From the NCBI GenBank assembly GCA_002350705.1, contig DEFH01000024.1, forward strand, positions 1-13,259: a stretch of 13,259 bases of DNA, written 5' to 3'. The notes beneath the pieces were generated by a model. The model did not search any database. It saw nothing but the letters and a program-made list of their open reading frames with translations, and was not told where the DNA came from. Origin of the DNA: Ruminococcaceae bacterium UBA2857. GTDB lineage: Bacteria; Bacillota; Clostridia; Oscillospirales; Acutalibacteraceae. Of the stretch, positions 1-6,455 are shown piece by piece; positions within the stretch are counted from its first letter, which is position 1; the number at the start of each line of letters is the position of its first letter. The position numbers and the translations under genes are program-made.

Positions 1-323
1 ATAAGCCAGATCGCCACTATCACAGCAAAAAATATGCCGTAACCCAGACCAATTCCAATCTGCTGCAAGCCACAGTAAATCAGCCAGTCCAGAGCCATTG
101 CAACGACTACCAGTGCCAGATAACCTACCTTTTTTACGACACCTTTAATGCCTTTTTTGCTTGAAAGCTCCGCATTGTACCAAGCTGCTGACATTCCCGT
201 GATGTAATCAACAATCATTGTTATTACGAGAATCACAATCGGCACTGCCACCATTCCCAGATAGGACAACAATGCGGCAAACACTGCCGACAAACTCAGA
301 TTCTGTAAAATTTTATTCTCCAT
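1..323 (-). CDS. Phage holin, holin-4 (toxin secretion/phage lysis) family, 3' end cut by window
   Basis: The gene begins with ATG at 321-323 and stays open to the window edge, so about 107 residues are visible and the C-terminus is missing. The translation starts MENKILQNLSLSAVFAALLS and has a hydrophobic segment at about residues 9-38. The holin-4 signature follows at about 39-70 (DYITG, then AWYN-x-ELSSKKG, then KGVVKKVGY). Two more hydrophobic stretches follow at about 70-85 and 93-107. Proteins of this family sit in the cytoplasmic membrane and open it at lysis so that an endolysin can reach the wall. The start codon lies inside the last codons of the upstream tail gene (11-bp overlap), which suggests translational coupling. 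A GGAGGTG Shine-Dalgarno sits 8-9 bases upstream. Its position directly after the tail genes is typical for a lysis module, and the endolysin would be expected just beyond the window. Confidence 0.88.
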   Translation of the reverse strand, partial: MENKILQNLSLSAVFAALLSYLGMVAVPIVILVITMIVDYITGMSAAWYNAELSSKKGIKGVVKKVGYLALVVVAMALDWLIYCGLQQIGIGLGYGIFFAVIVAIWL

Positions 324-1218
324 CTTCAACACCTCCCAAAGTTTCTGAAATTTCATTTAACGGTACAGGTATTTCAACCGGCATGACATCAAGCTCCAAA
401 TTTTCATCATCAAGCGAAAGCGGCTGTAAATCCTGTATATTCGCCTGTAAAGATTGTGCAGAAACCGTTTCTGTTTCAGAAATACTGCCTTGAATCCAAA
501 TCTTTGACGGCTGCATGGTTGTGTCAACAGACAGGATGTTTGTGCCGTCAATCGTCGGAATGACAGGCAAAGAAACCATCTCTCCGCTCGGATAACGCTT
601 CTGCTCACGGAAATCAATGTATTCTCCCTCGCCCAAAGGCTCATCAAGAAAAATGTTGGTCGGACTGTAAACAGTCGCTTCCGAACCTTTTTCCAGCCGC
701 CAATCATCAATTTCGTCAAATTCGGTGTTGATTCGTGACTGCGGAATAAACACACCTATATGTACATTTGTTGTTTCAGACAATGTAAACGGATTTGATA
801 AATTGTTATTATTGCTTTCATTGACTATATTACAGCCGACAGTGCTGTTTGTATGTGAGAAAATATATGTTCCTGCGTCAAGCACAATACGATTTGTGCA
901 CATCGTATTTCTTCCTCCGGCAGCAGCAGGCGTTCCGCTCAGAGTTACTTTGTTTCCAACAATACTAAAGTTCAGACCGTAATAAACAGCCTGTTTGTTA
1001 TCGTTTATCAAATTCTCTTTTTCAATTATCACGGGTATAAGATACTTTCCCGTTTCACTGTCATAGTCTCCGACACCGCCATCCGTGCCGTAAATCCGAT
1101 AGTTACGCAAACGGTGTCCGTTGGACAGGAAAGAATATGGAAATGTTTCGGATTCCAGTTCTTTTTTGTTTTCCTGTGAATTTCTCGCCAGAAGAAGATA
1201 AAAAAGTTTTCCTTTCAT
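313..1218 (-). CDS. Phage tail-tip/baseplate structural protein (putative receptor-binding accessory protein)
   Basis: A 301-residue protein with no recognised enzymatic motif. The N-terminal region contains LRNYRIYGTDGGVGDYDSET followed by KYLIPVIIEKENLI. Phrases of this type (N-Y-x-I-Y-G ... V-G-D ... G-K-Y-x-I-P-V) recur in tail-associated proteins of Clostridia phages. The middle looks like a beta-sandwich (about residues 75-180: GLNFSIVGNKVTLSGTPAAAG to the WRLEKG stretch at about 172-177), which could bind carbohydrate. The last 50 residues are acidic and low in complexity. An AGGAGGG ribosome binding site precedes the ATG. It lies between the small tail gene at 1221-1484 and the holin, so it is the last structural gene of the tail operon. 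A role in host-surface recognition is inferred from position and predicted fold, not from a known family. Confidence 0.55.
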   Translation of the reverse strand: MKGKLFYLLLARNSQENKKELESETFPYSFLSNGHRLRNYRIYGTDGGVGDYDSETGKYLIPVIIEKENLINDNKQAVYYGLNFSIVGNKVTLSGTPAAAGGRNTMCTNRIVLDAGTYIFSHTNSTVGCNIVNESNNNNLSNPFTLSETTNVHIGVFIPQSRINTEFDEIDDWRLEKGSEATVYSPTNIFLDEPLGEGEYIDFREQKRYPSGEMVSLPVIPTIDGTNILSVDTTMQPSKIWIQGSISETETVSAQSLQANIQDLQPLSLDDENLELDVMPVEIPVPLNEISETLGGVEDGE

Positions 1219-1220
1219 TT

Positions 1221-1484
1221 TTAACCCTCCTGTTCAATCCAGCTGTCTGTTGTCGATTCGTAGATGAAAAGCCTTTCCGTGTCGATTGCATAAGCGAAAT
1301 CGCCTGTGCCGAACGAAAATTTGTCTGCTCCGTAAGTTCCTACACAAACAGCACGGGTTAAACGACTGTTCAATTTATGCACATCTGCTCCCAGCAACAT
1401 CAAGTCTCCCTCACGGTCAAGAACCATACTGCCAAAATCGGGATAGTTATCATCGGGAAAGTTCATGTTCAAAGTATTTATCAT
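1221..1484 (-). CDS. Small phage tail-associated protein, unknown function
   Basis: An 87-residue protein beginning MINTLNMNFPDDNYPDFGSM. It has alternating short polar and hydrophobic segments (VCVGTYGADKFSFG, TGDFAYAIDTERLFIYE, TDSWIEQEG) that suggest a compact beta-rich fold without membrane segments. A TAGGAG ribosome binding site lies about nine bases before the ATG. The gene is packed between the tail fibre gene (4 bp upstream) and the 301-residue tail protein (2 bp downstream), so it is translated from the same late message. I do not recognise a named family. The final part (the sequence around IYESTTDSW) resembles short modules of fibre-linked proteins, so a tail-tip accessory role is the best guess. 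Confidence 0.5.
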   Translation of the reverse strand: MINTLNMNFPDDNYPDFGSMVLDREGDLMLLGADVHKLNSRLTRAVCVGTYGADKFSFGTGDFAYAIDTERLFIYESTTDSWIEQEG

Positions 1485-1488
1485 AACA

Positions 1489-3093
1489 TCACGCTCCTAT
1501 CTTCTTTCTCAGCAAGGCACACTCCAAAGCAAGACATTCCGAATATCTTACTCCGAGAACAATATTTCCGTTTTCGTCCTTGTCCTCGCAGAAAAGCCCG
1601 AAATCTTTGGCATTAAGCCCCTCCGATTCAAAGGCAGATTGAATCTCCTGGGCAATCACACCGACATGACGTCGCTTGCCGTTTTTGAATCTGAAGACTT
1701 TGTAATTGACCTTGCTCCAGGCTTTCAGCAGACGTTCATCAATGTCTTGTATGTCCTCTTTCATATTCATGTCGAAAGTGGTGATAACATCAGCGTTGGC
1801 ATAAATATTGTCCCACTTGTTGGCAGAGCTTCCGAGATTGACAGCTGAGGACGGTACCAAACCGCTCCCCGACATGGTATAGTCAACCGTCTGCACGGTG
1901 TTGTCACTGTAATTTCTGCCCGTCAGGAACTTGATACTGCCGTCAGAAGACAAATTCATGCTTGATGTTGCGGAAACGTAACCCACTCTTGCTCGTGTAG
2001 TATCATCGGGACGTTCCACTGGCTTGCCGTTCTGATAAAATTTATCTACCGTTCCGATTTTGAAGTCAAGATACGGTACTCCACGGACAGTATGGTTTTC
2101 GCTGTCCGTATATTCCTCAACTGCTGAAATTGCAACAGGCATATTGCCGTCGGGGTTCAGAAATTTCACTCCGTCAGCTTCCGTCAGGGCAAGACCATTG
2201 ATTTTTGCAAATCGTGGTACATAGCCGGCTTTAATGCCATAAAAGCCATGCTTTGATTGAGTCCAGCTTGCCATATTGACACCAACCGTATCAGGGCTGT
2301 TGTCATCATTGATACGCATGGCACTGGCACCAATCAAAATACCGTTGTACATACCGTTGCCGGTTGCACTCAGACCGTTTATCAAAATGCCTGCCGAAAT
2401 GGGACGCGAACCGCCGCCGACACAATGATAACCGCACTGCCAGCCTATGTAATCAAATGCATCAGGATTGCCGGGATAACCTTTGGAATCGTCCAAAGAA
2501 TCTCCGTTGGGATAGTTAAGTGTATATGTTTCAATGCCGATGGAATAGCCGCCCTGTTCATAATCTGCATGACGTTCCGCATAGAAAAAACCGCCGCAGG
2601 ACTTATTGGCATGGCCATTGTAATCGGCAAGCTCCGCATTGGTGTAATGTACATCACAAACTCTGCCTGTGACGGCAGTTACACCGACATTTCCTTTTGC
2701 CTTGTTATAGCAAGTGGCAGCCACCGCCGTGAAATTGGGTGTTGAACTGTCCCCGTCAACATTTGCGGCACCGTCAACAATTACTTCATGATAATCACCT
2801 GCAACACGGGTAAATTTCTCTCCGTCATCTGCATAATAATGGATTTTTGTCTGTGTCACGATTGCAGGCGAAACTTCATGATTTTCATAATTTTCCGTAA
2901 TCTCCCTGTAATGTACGATAACAGAATCGTCACGCTTGTCATCTCCCTGCACCTGTACCCACCAGCCGGCACTGTCATCAAATTCTCCGTTCAGCATGAC
3001 GGCATTATCTTCCAGTGTTTTCACACGTTCATTGGTCTGTGCATAGGCTTCTTCCTCCGTGGAGGGAGGATTCAGAATTCCAATTACTTCCAT
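1489..3093 (-). CDS. Tail fibre/spike with C-terminal intramolecular chaperone (peptidase S74 family)
   Basis: A 534-residue protein. An N-terminal region with a short coiled-coil-like segment (about residues 13-35) is followed by a long glycine- and asparagine-rich body. This probably forms the trimeric beta-structured shaft and receptor-binding part. The final 100 residues are a clear S74 (endosialidase-type) chaperone: LGSSANKWDNIYA, then FDMNMKEDI, DERLLKAWSKVNYK, HVGVIAQEI and GVRYSECLALECALLRKKI. S74 domains assist trimer folding and usually cut themselves off just before a serine in an S-D-x3-K motif. Here the position is F440-D441-x3-K445, so the usual serine is replaced by phenylalanine. 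A GGAAGGAGTG ribosome binding site overlaps the end of the upstream gene. Family assignment of the C-terminus is secure; receptor specificity cannot be read from the sequence. Confidence 0.87.
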   Translation of the reverse strand: MEVIGILNPPSTEEEAYAQTNERVKTLEDNAVMLNGEFDDSAGWWVQVQGDDKRDDSVIVHYREITENYENHEVSPAIVTQTKIHYYADDGEKFTRVAGDYHEVIVDGAANVDGDSSTPNFTAVAATCYNKAKGNVGVTAVTGRVCDVHYTNAELADYNGHANKSCGGFFYAERHADYEQGGYSIGIETYTLNYPNGDSLDDSKGYPGNPDAFDYIGWQCGYHCVGGGSRPISAGILINGLSATGNGMYNGILIGASAMRINDDNSPDTVGVNMASWTQSKHGFYGIKAGYVPRFAKINGLALTEADGVKFLNPDGNMPVAISAVEEYTDSENHTVRGVPYLDFKIGTVDKFYQNGKPVERPDDTTRARVGYVSATSSMNLSSDGSIKFLTGRNYSDNTVQTVDYTMSGSGLVPSSAVNLGSSANKWDNIYANADVITTFDMNMKEDIQDIDERLLKAWSKVNYKVFRFKNGKRRHVGVIAQEIQSAFESEGLNAKDFGLFCEDKDENGNIVLGVRYSECLALECALLRKKIGA

Positions 3094-3099
3094 TTTATT

Positions 3100-3444
3100 T
3101 CACTCCTTCCTTGTAATGGATTCATAAACATCAAAAAACGATTCAGGAACAATTTTGATAAACTGTCCGTCAGCCGTTTGCACACTGACATCGTAATAAT
3201 ATCTTTCCGGCAGAATATCCATTTCCTCCGGTGTGAGATTCAGGGGATATTTGCCGTTGACCTCATCGGCAGAAGTGAATACTTTTTTGATGACATAGTC
3301 ACCCGTATAATGCGACTTGACTCCGAAGATGATTTTTTCACCCTCGGAAAGCACCAACTGTTGACCACTGTCATTTTGAAGAACAATGCTGTCAAAAAAG
3401 CTTGCCGCCTGATAGGCTTGTTTGTGCTGTTGATAGATTTTCAA
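3100..3444 (-). CDS. Small baseplate-type protein, possibly BppU N-terminal-like
   Basis: A 114-residue protein starting with TTG; an AAAGGAG ribosome binding site eight bases upstream overlaps the stop codon of the Gp37-like gene and supports this start. The sequence shows a run of beta strands: DSIVLQNDSGQQLVLSEGEK, IIFGVKSHYTGDYVIKKVF, then an acidic helix LTPEEMDILPERYYY and a last strand pair (DVSVQTADGQFIKIVPESFF). This layout (a small beta-sandwich with an L-x-P-x-x-M/T turn before Y-x-Y-D-v) resembles the N-terminal domain of upper baseplate proteins in Gram-positive phages. It sits between the tail-tip protein and the fibre, where an adaptor that docks the fibre would be expected. 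The function is inferred from position and fold pattern. Confidence 0.5.
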   Translation of the reverse strand: MKIYQQHKQAYQAASFFDSIVLQNDSGQQLVLSEGEKIIFGVKSHYTGDYVIKKVFTSADEVNGKYPLNLTPEEMDILPERYYYDVSVQTADGQFIKIVPESFFDVYESITRKE

Positions 3445-3448
3445 AAAA

Positions 3449-4528
3449 TCATCTCCTTTGTTGGGTTCTGTTCAGAAGATTATTGACAATTTTCTGAACA
3501 GGCTTTTGTTTTGAGTTGCCGAGAGTCAACGTCAGGGTTTTCCGTCCCTGAGAATAGGATTTTGTGACTTCGGTGATAATGCGATTGTACCTGTCGCCTG
3601 TAAAATCGTCTTTGACCGTTACTTTGTCGCCGAGAAAATAATCCGTGCCATATCCGCCCGAAAACGGTACGGCAATTTCAAAACTATGTGTTTCGATATT
3701 TTCTCTAATTTCATTCAGGGCATACTTGTCAAACCATGTATCGGTTATCGGAACGCTGACGGAAATATTACATTCCCGTCTGGCAATGCCGCTTGCCGTT
3801 GTCGGGATAAGTCTGGAATAACCGTTGCTGTCCGTGCCGTAGACGGCGTTGAGCAGATTGTCTACACCGTGTTCAAAGCTCTGTGAAATCACATTGCCCC
3901 ATTTTGCAGACAATATCACTCTCGGTCTTTCCGACTGTTCAAAGGAGCGGTCTGTGCCTTGGACGGTGTAGACTTTAAAGCCGCTCGTCGTCATAGTTCC
4001 CGAAACATCATAGCCGATTTCCGCATTGTCACACAAAGCGTTGACAACATCGGAAAGATATTCAAATCTTGCCATATATCTGTCACTTGTCAGACCGACT
4101 GCACCGCCGCCCCATTTCAGAGGCAGTTTTCTTGCATTGTCCGACGGTGAAATGCAGTTGTTGTCAAGATAATGCCTGATACATTCGGCAGTAGTGCCTT
4201 CCACCGAATCATAACCCACATCCCCCTCGTCCGTTGGCACAATGACACGGGTTTCAAGGAATCCTTTGCAGTCCTTGCCGGAAACAACAATTCGCCTGCC
4301 GTCATAGGAAACGCTCTGAACTCATAACCAGTCCTTGTCAAAATAAACTGTACCGTTGATTTTGACAGCCTGCAAAACTTCCCTGTCGAACGGCAGTACC
4401 ATGGAAAAATCACCGACTTTTGAAAACCGTTTCGTATAGTCATAGCTGATAATTCTGTCCGTGGCAAGCAGAAAATCACTGTCAAAGGCACTTGTTAATG
4501 TCGGTATATTAAAGAATTTTGCAAACAT
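3449..4528 (-). pseudogene. ReqiPepy6 Gp37-like tail-tip protein, interrupted by one in-frame TGA
   Basis: Read through a single TGA at 4322-4324, this frame gives 359 codons, a normal length for Gp37-like tail proteins (tail-tip/Tal position after Dit). The start chosen is ATG at 4526-4528 (MFAKFFNIPTLTSAFDSDF), typical of the family; an AAAGAG sequence lies just upstream. The N-terminal piece has the conserved pattern DRIISYDYTKRFSKVGDFSM, then VLPFDREVLQAV and YFDKDWL, where the stop falls. Immediately after the stop the same frame continues with VQSVSYDGRRIVVSGKDCKG, then FLETRVI, and further family-like sequence to NNLLNRTQQRR. No frame change is needed, so this is a nonsense mutation rather than an insertion or deletion. 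The 3' part could restart at GTG 4238-4240, giving a 263-residue product without the N-terminal domain. The role would be to connect the distal tail to the baseplate or fibre. Confidence 0.8.
4322..4324 (-). other. In-frame TGA nonsense codon in Gp37-like gene
   Basis: The codons read GAC TGG TTA TGA GTT CAG AGC. Both sides are clearly parts of one protein (…KDWL, stop, VQSVSYDG…). Several neighbouring genes end in TGA (capsid, connector, tail terminator and fibre genes), so TGA is a normal stop here and the codon should terminate translation. Confidence 0.85.
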
Positions 4529-4578
4529 CTGCTCTTTGCCTCTTTTCAAGTATGATAATGAAAAAATTTCAAAAAACA

Positions 4579-4607
4579 TTGACAGAATGATATATAATAA
4601 TTATAAT
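4579..4607 (+). promoter_or_regulatory. Sigma-A/sigma-70 promoter of brnTA
   Basis: A perfect consensus promoter is visible on the plus strand: TTGACA at 4579-4584, 17 bp spacer, TATAAT at 4602-4607. The expected transcription start is at about 4613-4616, right on the first possible brnT start codon (ATG 4614), so the message would have no leader or a leader of only a few bases. No Shine-Dalgarno precedes either ATG. The promoter points against the surrounding phage operon. Confidence 0.85.
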
Positions 4608-4615
4608 ATAATTAT
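4597..4615. promoter_or_regulatory. Candidate BrnA operator: 19-bp palindrome over the brnT -10
   Basis: The sequence ATAATTATA-A-TATAATTAT is a perfect inverted repeat with 9-bp arms around a single central base. It covers the -10 box (4602-4607) and ends at the first brnT ATG. BrnA antitoxins of this family are known to autoregulate by binding palindromic DNA at their own promoter. The site is entirely A/T, so chance symmetry is more likely than for a mixed sequence. Confidence 0.55.
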
Positions 4616-4619
4616 GGAT

Positions 4620-4904
4620 ATGATAAAATTTGAATGGGACGAAAACAAAAACGAAATCAACAAAAGAAAACATGGCTTATCATTTGAAACTGCTCAGGAG
4701 GTGTTTTATGATGAGGCAGCGATTGTGTTTGATGATCCCGACCATTCTATTGACGAAGAAAGGTTTCTCATTATTGGAATGATAAAATCATCAAAAATCT
4801 GCATTGTAAGCCATTGTTACAGAGATTCCGACAATGTTATCCGCTTAATCTCCGCAAGAGAAGCAACCAAAAAAGAAAGAAAAATATATCAGAAAGGCTG
4901 GTGA
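4620..4904 (+). CDS. brnT: BrnT family ribonuclease toxin
   Basis: A 94-residue protein with the BrnT pattern: MIKFEWDENKNEINKRKHG at the N-terminus (F-x-W-D-x2-K ... N-x2-K-HG), SFETAQEVF, IVFDD, then ERFLIIGM and the C-terminal strand-helix IRLISAREATKKERKIY. BrnT is a small RelE-fold ribonuclease that blocks translation and is neutralised by BrnA. The ATG at 4620 gives the family-typical N-terminus; ATG at 4614 would add two residues. Longer upstream extension is unlikely because the promoter lies at 4579-4607. The gene runs opposite to the phage late genes, sits directly upstream of brnA (ATG six bases after the stop) and shares its promoter. All family motifs that I can recognise are present, so it looks intact. 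Confidence 0.9.
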   Translation: MIKFEWDENKNEINKRKHGLSFETAQEVFYDEAAIVFDDPDHSIDEERFLIIGMIKSSKICIVSHCYRDSDNVIRLISAREATKKERKIYQKGW

Positions 4905-4909
4905 ATACA

Positions 4910-5125
4910 ATGAGAGATGAATATGATATTGAAAATCTCAATCCCCGTAAAAATCCCTATTCCAAAAAATTAAAACAACAGGTTACTATCAACCTCGAAA
5001 CAGATGTTGTCAATTTCTTTAAAGATATGGCGGTGTCTGCCGGTATTCCTTATCAGACATTGATTAATCTGTATCTTTCCGACTGTATGAAAAATAATCG
5101 TACTCTCCATCTTTCGTGGGAGTAA
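4910..5125 (+). CDS. brnA: BrnA family antitoxin (ribbon-helix-helix)
   Basis: A 71-residue protein beginning MRDEYDIENLNPRKNPYSKK, with an N-terminal linker typical of BrnA that wraps the toxin. A ribbon-helix-helix DNA-binding domain follows: strand QVTINLE (about residues 23-30), helix VVNFFKDMAVSAG, turn IPYQ, helix TLINLYLSDCMKN. It ends RTLHLSW as BrnA proteins often do. It binds BrnT to neutralise it and represses the shared promoter. An AAAGG sequence lies 13 bases before ATG 4910. An in-frame GTG at 4901 overlapping the brnT stop is a possible alternative start and would suggest tight coupling. An intrinsic terminator follows immediately. Confidence 0.88.
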   Translation: MRDEYDIENLNPRKNPYSKKLKQQVTINLETDVVNFFKDMAVSAGIPYQTLINLYLSDCMKNNRTLHLSWE

Positions 5126-5128
5126 TTG

Positions 5129-5160
5129 TTCCCGTCTGATTTCGGTCAGGCGGGAATTTT
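5129..5160 (+). terminator. Intrinsic terminator after brnA
   Basis: An 11-bp stem pairs TTCCCGTCTGA (5129-5139) with TCAGGCGGGAA (5146-5156), with one G-U pair in the RNA, around a six-base loop TTTCGG, followed by TTTT. It lies between two convergent genes (brnA and dit). On the minus strand the hairpin follows the dit stop, but without a good U tract, so late phage transcripts may partly read through. Confidence 0.8.
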
Positions 5161-5914
5161 ACATTTCTCCATGGGATAATTGATAATAAAAAATCTGCAC
5201 ACCGTCAAAGACGGGACAGAAAATTTTATTTTCACCGTATTTGAAAAATATCTCTCCGACCTCTGCGGAAGAATCAATATACTGATTGCAGTTTCTTCCA
5301 CGTTCATCGGTAATGCGGAAATTCTGCGTATTGACGATAATCGGGAAATCATGGGATTTCAGTGTAAATCCTGTACCGTTGACGTTAAAAGGAGTTGCCG
5401 CACCCGATGGAAAGCGGATTTTCATCGGCAGATGAATGGGATTGTCCGACAATAAATAGGTAGTCGGGCTTTTCAGTGTAACGGAGATTTCCGCTCCCTT
5501 TTGCCAGTAGGGAAAGTCTGCCACGAAATCTACATCAAATCGCCAAATGAATTTGCCGTCACGCTTGAATGACGGAACATTCTGCGGACGGCAGGCAATT
5601 TTATAATTGGCATTTTTGGTAATCATTTTGAGGATTCCCGAAAAGGACGGACTGAAAATCCGTTCCAGTGTCTTTTGGGTATAGTCATCACTTCGGGAAC
5701 TCCAGAACGCAAACGAACAGGGAATTGTTTTCGGTGCCAGTTTAACGGAAATTGTCTGCTGACCGTCGGCAAAGGCAAGCTGTTCCGATGTGAAAATGCC
5801 GCTTGTACCTGTCATGTCGATACTTTCAACAAACAGGGAAAAATTGTTGAAAACAACTTCCTGTCCGACACTGTTTCTGTAAATAACATTTTTGTCGCCC
5901 CGCAAAACAATCAC
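5159..5914 (-). CDS. Distal tail protein (Dit), siphovirus tail component family
   Basis: A 251-residue protein with the Dit arrangement. The N-terminal belt domain has NVIYRNSVGQEVVF, then FSLFVESIDMTGTSGI, TSEQLAFADGQQ and IPCSFAFWSSR. The phrase RIFSPSFSGILKM at about residues 86-98 and FIWRFDVDFVADFPYW at about 122-137 are typical of this family. A C-terminal galectin-like half follows, ending in SSAEVGEIFFKYGEN. Dit forms the hexameric ring at the distal end of the tail tube to which the tip protein and fibres attach. The listed GTG start lies 2 bp after the chaperone stop with AGAGG directly against it. A TTG three codons later (5903-5905) has better spacing from AGAGGTG and may be the real start. 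No tape-measure gene lies upstream, which is abnormal. Confidence 0.88.
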   Translation of the reverse strand: MIVLRGDKNVIYRNSVGQEVVFNNFSLFVESIDMTGTSGIFTSEQLAFADGQQTISVKLAPKTIPCSFAFWSSRSDDYTQKTLERIFSPSFSGILKMITKNANYKIACRPQNVPSFKRDGKFIWRFDVDFVADFPYWQKGAEISVTLKSPTTYLLSDNPIHLPMKIRFPSGAATPFNVNGTGFTLKSHDFPIIVNTQNFRITDERGRNCNQYIDSSAEVGEIFFKYGENKIFCPVFDGVQIFYYQLSHGEM

Positions 5915-5916
5915 CT

Positions 5917-6453
5917 CTAATCGTCAAACATCTGAATTTGTATAGGAGTATCTTTCAAGCCTTTTGCTTCCAGATAAGCATTGATACGCTGATTGATTTC
6001 CTTGTTGGTAGATGTCCAGTATTCACTTTCAGGTCTGCCCAGAATGTCTACAAAAATCGCTCTCTGGTGACTTTCATCGGCAGCATGGGCAGGCTGTTCC
6101 TCTGTCGGCTGAGTGTCGGGCATACTGTCTGCGATTGCCGTAATAATTTCAAGTTTCAGCACAGCCAAATCCTGTACATCAATCATTGTCCCCAGTTCGT
6201 CAAGCGTAGGTTTTACAAGCTGAAAATTACGATTGATGACAGCTTTTTTATTGCAGGCTCTGTCACACATTGCCGCATGGCAAAGCTGTAAAACGTCCTC
6301 TATGCTCCAATTCTGCCAGTCCGTCAGCAGAATTTCAGACAACGGCTTGTAAGTCATCTCCAAACACAATAAAGCGTTCAGAGAGTATCGCACCCGATAC
6401 TCTCTGCCTGCAATGTGAAGTGTACTGTATTTTTTTACAAGGTCTTTCAGCAT
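5917..6453 (-). CDS. Tail assembly chaperone (TAC), single-ORF form
   Basis: A 178-residue protein beginning MLKDLVKKYSTLHIAGREYR. The helical body (YSLNALLCLEMTYKPLSEIL, WSIEDVLQLCHAAM) and position after the major tail protein fit a tail assembly chaperone. These proteins coat the tape measure while tail tube subunits polymerise. The C-terminal segment ILGRPESEYWTSTNKEINQR resembles the second half (gpGT-type) that many phages make by ribosomal frameshifting; here both parts are in one frame. It ends in TAG, with Dit starting two bases later. The expected tape-measure partner is absent. The assignment rests mainly on gene order and on the chaperone-like C-terminal W-x-S/T pattern. Confidence 0.65.
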   Translation of the reverse strand: MLKDLVKKYSTLHIAGREYRVRYSLNALLCLEMTYKPLSEILLTDWQNWSIEDVLQLCHAAMCDRACNKKAVINRNFQLVKPTLDELGTMIDVQDLAVLKLEIITAIADSMPDTQPTEEQPAHAADESHQRAIFVDILGRPESEYWTSTNKEINQRINAYLEAKGLKDTPIQIQMFDD

Positions 6454-6455
6454 GG

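Noticed and set aside
2257..2745. Plus-strand reading frames opposite the fibre gene (also 2788-3486 and others opposite capsid, tail and protease genes)
   Set aside because: They are antisense shadows of well-supported genes, without recognisable domains or ribosome binding sites.
4461..4904. A 147-residue reading frame with a much earlier start for brnT
   Set aside because: The consensus promoter at 4579-4607 lies inside the extra N-terminal part, which overlaps the start of the Gp37-like gene on the other strand and has no BrnT similarity.
4814..5125. Longer brnA frame starting inside brnT
   Set aside because: The first 32 codons are the brnT sequence in another frame; BrnA homology begins at about ATG 4910.
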